DNA of 51,151 bases from a virus, in the IMG/VR virus record IMGVR_UViG_3300027822_000017, positions 1-51,151 of that record; one strand, written 5' to 3'. Below the pieces are notes generated by a model, which searched no databases, was not told the DNA's origin, and saw only the letters and a program-made list of their open reading frames with translations. This document shows, piece by piece, positions 48,141-51,151 of this stretch (position 1 is its first letter; each line of letters opens with the position of its first letter). Both the position numbers and the translations under genes were made by a program.

Positions 48141-49594
48141 CTATGTCCATCCTGCTGATTGATTAGGTAAAACACGTCTTGCTCGTGCCTTAGGTTTCAT
48201 ACTTACAATACTGTCCCCATAAAATGTACAGGCAAAAGCATCTGCTATGTCAGGTGAGTCTAACCCCCTACTCTTCATACTTCGCTTTGTCTCTAATTGT
48301 ATCTGGAGTTTCTCTGTATACCCGTACGTCTGCTGTCTCAGTTCACGTATGAGCCGTTCATCGTAAGGAATCGTACCACCTTCCTTAAGCCAATCTCTCA
48401 ACTTACCCCAAATCTCTGCTCTCGTATTAGCATACATACGTTTGTCAAATGCTGTAGTTCCAAAACTAACCGCAGTAACAGGTAGGCCCAATTGCTTGAG
48501 CCTATCATATACACCAGCTCCTAGACCTGTGGCATCAACATATATGTGAGAAGCTTGCTCATTCATATAAGCTTCTGCAACTTTCCCTGCTAATTCCATC
48601 AAGTCTGATAACTGATAAGAACCGACAATCTCGCTACGGGGACCCTGTCTCAATACTATGACTGAGTCATCTCCCCCACCTCTGCTAACATCCACCCCTA
48701 AAATTTTTGGATAATTTATAAAATTCATAGGTTCGGCTTCGTTACTAGCAGCTAGATTAATCACCTCCTCATCAATGAGCTGGTCGGACGCAGCTCTTGG
48801 AAATACTCCACGGACACGGACTCTCATATAATCAGAGTCTTCACCATAATCTTTGGACCATTCTGCAATCTTATCCTTATCGGTCATCATTGCTGAACGG
48901 CTATCTATCTGTCTGGAGTCCCATCTGTCAGCGAACTTTCCCCAGCACTCTTTAAATCTTCCTGTATTCTTAGTTGGGTTACCAAAACAATGCCACTGTG
49001 AGTTAGCATCTGTCATCGAACCCTCAGATGTTTCCCATATGTTATCAGGGATAGCACTTGCCTCATCAAATATAACCAGGTTAGCATCACTATGTAATCC
49101 AGCAAATCCCTCAGGAGTTTTCTCACTGTTGCTTAGAGCATCTACACCCCAGGTTGCCTTGTAGTCTACATGGAATATACGATTAGAAGTCTGCTCAAAC
49201 CAATGCCCATTAATCATCCTACTACGCCATAGAGCTAACTCTCGCCATGTAGCTTTTTCTAGCTGTGGCCATGTATTTGCTGTGATACGACCACCACAAT
49301 GTGGGTGTGTCGAGATATGCCATAGAATGATAAAGGCAGTCATAGCACTTTTACCAATACCTAACCGTGCCCAGACGAAGTGGAATACTGTAGTCGGAAA
49401 TCGTCTGGGCGAGCTTTTATCCTCGTGCCCATGCTTGATAGATAATCGGATTGCCATTTATCTGGCCCACTAAACTTCTCCAATGGGGTTCCTTTCTCAC
49501 CCCAAGGAAACGCCCATAATACGAAACCAAGTGGGTCATCTACGAATGTAGCTACCTTCTTGGCTAGAGCTAATTCAAATTGTTGTTTGTTCAT
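48141..49594 (-). CDS. Terminase large subunit, frame interrupted in the P-loop
   Basis: ATP-driven packaging motor and nuclease. The first frame (49594-49361) ends ...STSSGHG then TAG. The second frame gives ...IGKSAMTAFIILW. Joining GGT (49366-49364) to ATT (49358-49356) yields SGHGIGKSA, the usual terminase P-loop, so TAGGT (49363-49359) is five extra bases. Walker B is VIFDEA. The nuclease has GVDVSRGGGDDSV, IYVDATGLGAGV and a late DAFACTF. GGT both precedes and ends the extra segment. Causes: bypass from GGT to GGT, a 5-base duplication (GGTTA/GGTAT), or an assembly error. An essential gene, so a simple null mutation is unlikely in a viable phage. Confidence 0.85.
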
Positions 49595-49596
49595 AA

Positions 49597-49716
49597 CTAT
49601 CCTTTACGCTTATCTCTCTCGGCTAATTCTCTGTTGGTTGCTAATCTAATCTGACGTTTAGCCCACTCATAGGCACTGTTGGCTTTACGCATACTAGCTT
49701 TTTTAGTTCTTTTCAT
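49597..49716 (-). CDS. Small basic protein before TerL
   Basis: A 39-residue Lys/Arg-rich helix (KRTKKASMRKANSAYEWAKR). It starts 9 bases after an AGGA site and ends 2 bases before the TerL ATG. Possibly a nucleic-acid-binding or terminase accessory peptide. Not recognised. Confidence 0.5.
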   Translation of the reverse strand: MKRTKKASMRKANSAYEWAKRQIRLATNRELAERDKRKG

Positions 49717-49922
49717 AGTATTCCTAATAAGTGCTAGGTGTTTATACTGTCCTAGCCCAGCCCTTGTCGGAGGAAATAGGCAGGTATCTAACCTCCTATC
49801 CGACCCACACTATGGCGTAACGTATACGACCCTAGGTGTGTTTGGTCACCGTGTAAGAGAGTCTAACTCCTATCCAGTAGCTTGTGGCCACCTTAGAACA
49901 TCCACCGTGTTTATACATCACC
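49717..49922 (-). ncRNA. Structured non-coding spacer between TerS and TerL
   Basis: A 206-base stretch without genes in an otherwise gapless operon. It has nested stems: GTCGG ATAGG ... CCTAT ... CCGAC with inner AGGT/ACCT (about 49770-49808), GCTAGG...CCTAGC (about 49733-49756), and GAGT-TAG-ACTC (about 49859-49869). It could be an RNA processing or regulatory site, a packaging-related sequence, or a small RNA; the strand is uncertain. Confidence 0.4.
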
Positions 49923-50606
49923 CTAAGTAAGGGTGGACTGAACGGCAACTATATCTTCAGCCTGTCCAGAATTATCTTCTAAAATAATTGGTGTAACATC
50001 GATAACATCAGGATTAGGGAGGGAAGTACGATTAGATGCACTGTTAAGAATTGCTTCATAATCAACTTTCTCAGTTACTTCCAGCTTATTACTAATTCTT
50101 GCATCTACGTCTGTATGGTATGAGATGTCATGTAGGAGCCGAACAGCCTGGGCATAAGCACCTTTCCTTTTGGTTTCCTCAAATAAGGCAACCTGCTGTC
50201 CTAGCACCCATGCTGCATCAATGTTAAGGGCTTCACAAGCATCCTCTTGGATATGTGTCTGAAGAGCTAGTGCTTTCTGTGTATAGACCCTTCTATACTT
50301 CCTATCCAACTCACTTCTAACCATAGGAGCTGTAGTTGAGCCATCCCAACTATCGTAATTCAAATCATATCCAGCCCTAATCAGAGCGTAGGTAATGGAA
50401 GTTGTTGGTTCTGTAGCAAATATAACTGCTAGATTTCTCTGTCTCTCACTAATTCGAACTAACTTACCTTTCCCAACATGGAATGTATTATTCGCAGCAG
50501 TATACTTCTTTCCATTATCAGGTGGTATTACGTCTACATCAATTAACTTCTTTAGGAAAGTTTTAGTGGAGGTAGTCATTCCTGGCTTAATCACACTCTC
50601 ATCCAT
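49923..50606 (-). CDS. Terminase small subunit
   Basis: A 227-residue protein. ATEPTTSITYALIRAGY looks like the N-terminal helix-turn-helix DNA-binding part; LNIDAAWVLGQQVALFEETK and the following AVRLLHDISYHTDVDARI match the helical oligomerisation part of small terminases. The C-terminus is acidic and Pro-rich. It is the first gene of the late operon, beside the genome end. AGGAGG precedes the ATG. Confidence 0.75.
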   Translation of the reverse strand: MDESVIKPGMTTSTKTFLKKLIDVDVIPPDNGKKYTAANNTFHVGKGKLVRISERQRNLAVIFATEPTTSITYALIRAGYDLNYDSWDGSTTAPMVRSELDRKYRRVYTQKALALQTHIQEDACEALNIDAAWVLGQQVALFEETKRKGAYAQAVRLLHDISYHTDVDARISNKLEVTEKVDYEAILNSASNRTSLPNPDVIDVTPIILEDNSGQAEDIVAVQSTLT

Positions 50607-51012
50607 AGATTCCTCCTAGTAGGTGTTAGTAGATGCTGCGTACGCAGAACACTTCTGCTTCGCAGTTAATTATTAGTTGTTTTATTTTATATTAAAATAA
50701 ATAAAACCCTATTTGTTCTCTCTCAGCCCTACTCTCTTTGAGAGGCTACTGAGTAGCTGCTAGTATTCTAGCTTATACTAGTATATACGATTGAAAACGG
50801 AAAAAGTGGTAGTGTATTTATTTGACATTAAGTATGTTCTGTAAGTTATTGATTGTTAATACCCGTATAGACTCCTACGGAGTGGCTACATCTCCGCTGA
50901 TCCACTGAGTATTTTATAAAATTATATATATATATATATTTTAACTCTCTTCTTTTTATACATCCTAGAATGTTTCCGAGGTGTACTGCTTCGCAGTAAG
51001 ACTCGGCAGATA
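50607..51012. other. Right-end non-coding region, hairpins and AT repeats
   Basis: No credible gene. Hairpins: palindrome CTGCGTACGCAG (50636-50647), CTGC-TTC-GCAG (50655-50665), TTATTTTA-TAT-TAAAATAA (50682-50700), CTCTC-TTT-GAGAG (50732-50744), GCTAC-TGA-GTAGC (50745-50757), CTAGTAT...ATACTAG (50760-50781), ACTCC-TAC-GGAGT (50871-50883) and TACTGC-TTC-GCAGTA (50984-50998). An AT dinucleotide run lies at about 50920-50940. A plus-strand TTGACA at 50822-50827 has no good -10. The late promoter should lie here. A replication or packaging signal is also possible. Confidence 0.5.
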
Positions 51013-51151
51013 CCCTCTCTCTTATTTTTTTTTTTAATATAAGAGTAGGAGGATAAACCACTGAGTACAATCTATCATTCTTTTATACATAACAACTTGT
51101 TCCGGCGTAGACGCTACTACTCCGTAGGAGTTGTCCTCCGACTGCTGCTCC
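51013..51151. repeat. Right copy of terminal redundancy
   Basis: It matches 1-138 base for base apart from one extra T in the poly-T tract, so the window is a full genome with redundant ends. A one-base homopolymer difference is what read errors or slippage produce. An exact k-mer overlap from an assembler would not normally differ, which slightly favours a real terminal repeat. Confidence 0.85.

Noticed and set aside
50822-50850. TTGACA with GTTATT as a sigma-70 promoter on the plus strand
   Set aside because: The -10 match is weak and it points toward the terminal repeat; kept only as a note.
50846-51070. 74-residue minus-strand frame at the right end
   Set aside because: Crosses the AT repeat and the terminal redundancy; composition is not protein-like.
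1-51151. tRNA genes, integrase, phage RNA polymerase or lysogeny genes
   Set aside because: None of the diagnostic features (tRNA cloverleafs, tyrosine or serine recombinase motifs, T7-type polymerase motifs, repressor genes) was seen.

Overview
The window is an essentially complete genome of a lytic, T7-like (podovirus-type) bacteriophage with redundant ends: bases 1-138 recur as 51013-51151, differing only by one T in a poly-T run. The replication genes are of T7 type: a family-A DNA polymerase, a TOPRIM primase-helicase and a gp6-like 5'-3' exonuclease. The tail genes (gp4/gp11-like adaptor, nozzle, one large fibre, no tape measure or sheath) indicate a short tail. No phage RNA polymerase, integrase or tRNA gene was seen. 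An adenosylcobalamin-type (class II) ribonucleotide reductase plus ThyX alongside T7-like replication recalls the marine SIO1/VpV262 (Zobellviridae/cobavirus) lineage. That placement is inference; the host is probably a Gram-negative, perhaps marine, bacterium.

Layout. (1) Left end, 1-1123: no credible gene, but many hairpins, including two capped by GNRA tetraloops, so it is read as a candidate large structured RNA plus the early control region. (2) 1124-20862, plus strand: tightly packed early and middle genes, many tiny and overlapping. Small unknown proteins come first, with a pentapeptide-repeat protein and its shortened duplicate. Replication genes follow: intein-bearing primase-helicase, sigma-like protein, DNA polymerase, SSB-like protein, exonuclease, HNH nuclease. 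Then come nucleotide metabolism and accessory genes: phosphoesterase, ThyX, DUF3310-like protein, class II RNR, Tad2-like anti-Thoeris protein. (3) A bidirectional terminator at about 20912-20950 separates the convergent arms. (4) 50606 down to 20952, minus strand: late genes in the order TerS, TerL, DUF1353-like protein, structural protein, portal, scaffold, major capsid, adaptor, nozzle, fibre, LamG protein, DUF4376-like protein, holin-like protein, virion and ejection proteins including one of 2013 residues, and an M15 peptidase endolysin. (5) 50607-51012: hairpin-rich, AT-rich right end.

The most unusual locus is the major capsid gene (39962-43186, minus). Three group I introns split it, and the splice sites can be placed to the base: each 5' exon ends in U, that U forms the U.G wobble of a P1 helix, each intron ends in G, and the protein frame is restored. 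The middle intron is only 152 nt and is followed by a 31-nt micro-exon; the other two carry LAGLIDADG endonuclease genes that run through the ribozyme core. Exon 1 also holds two in-frame stop codons within a hairpin-rich stretch. The terminase large-subunit gene is interrupted in its P-loop by five extra bases that include a stop codon. In both places identical codons flank the interruption, as in ribosome bypassing; mini-insertions or assembly errors are the alternatives.

Working together: host RNA polymerase, perhaps redirected by the sigma-like protein, transcribes both arms. The early arm builds a T7-style replisome and its own dNTP supply; the late arm packages DNA from the redundant ends and builds the virion.
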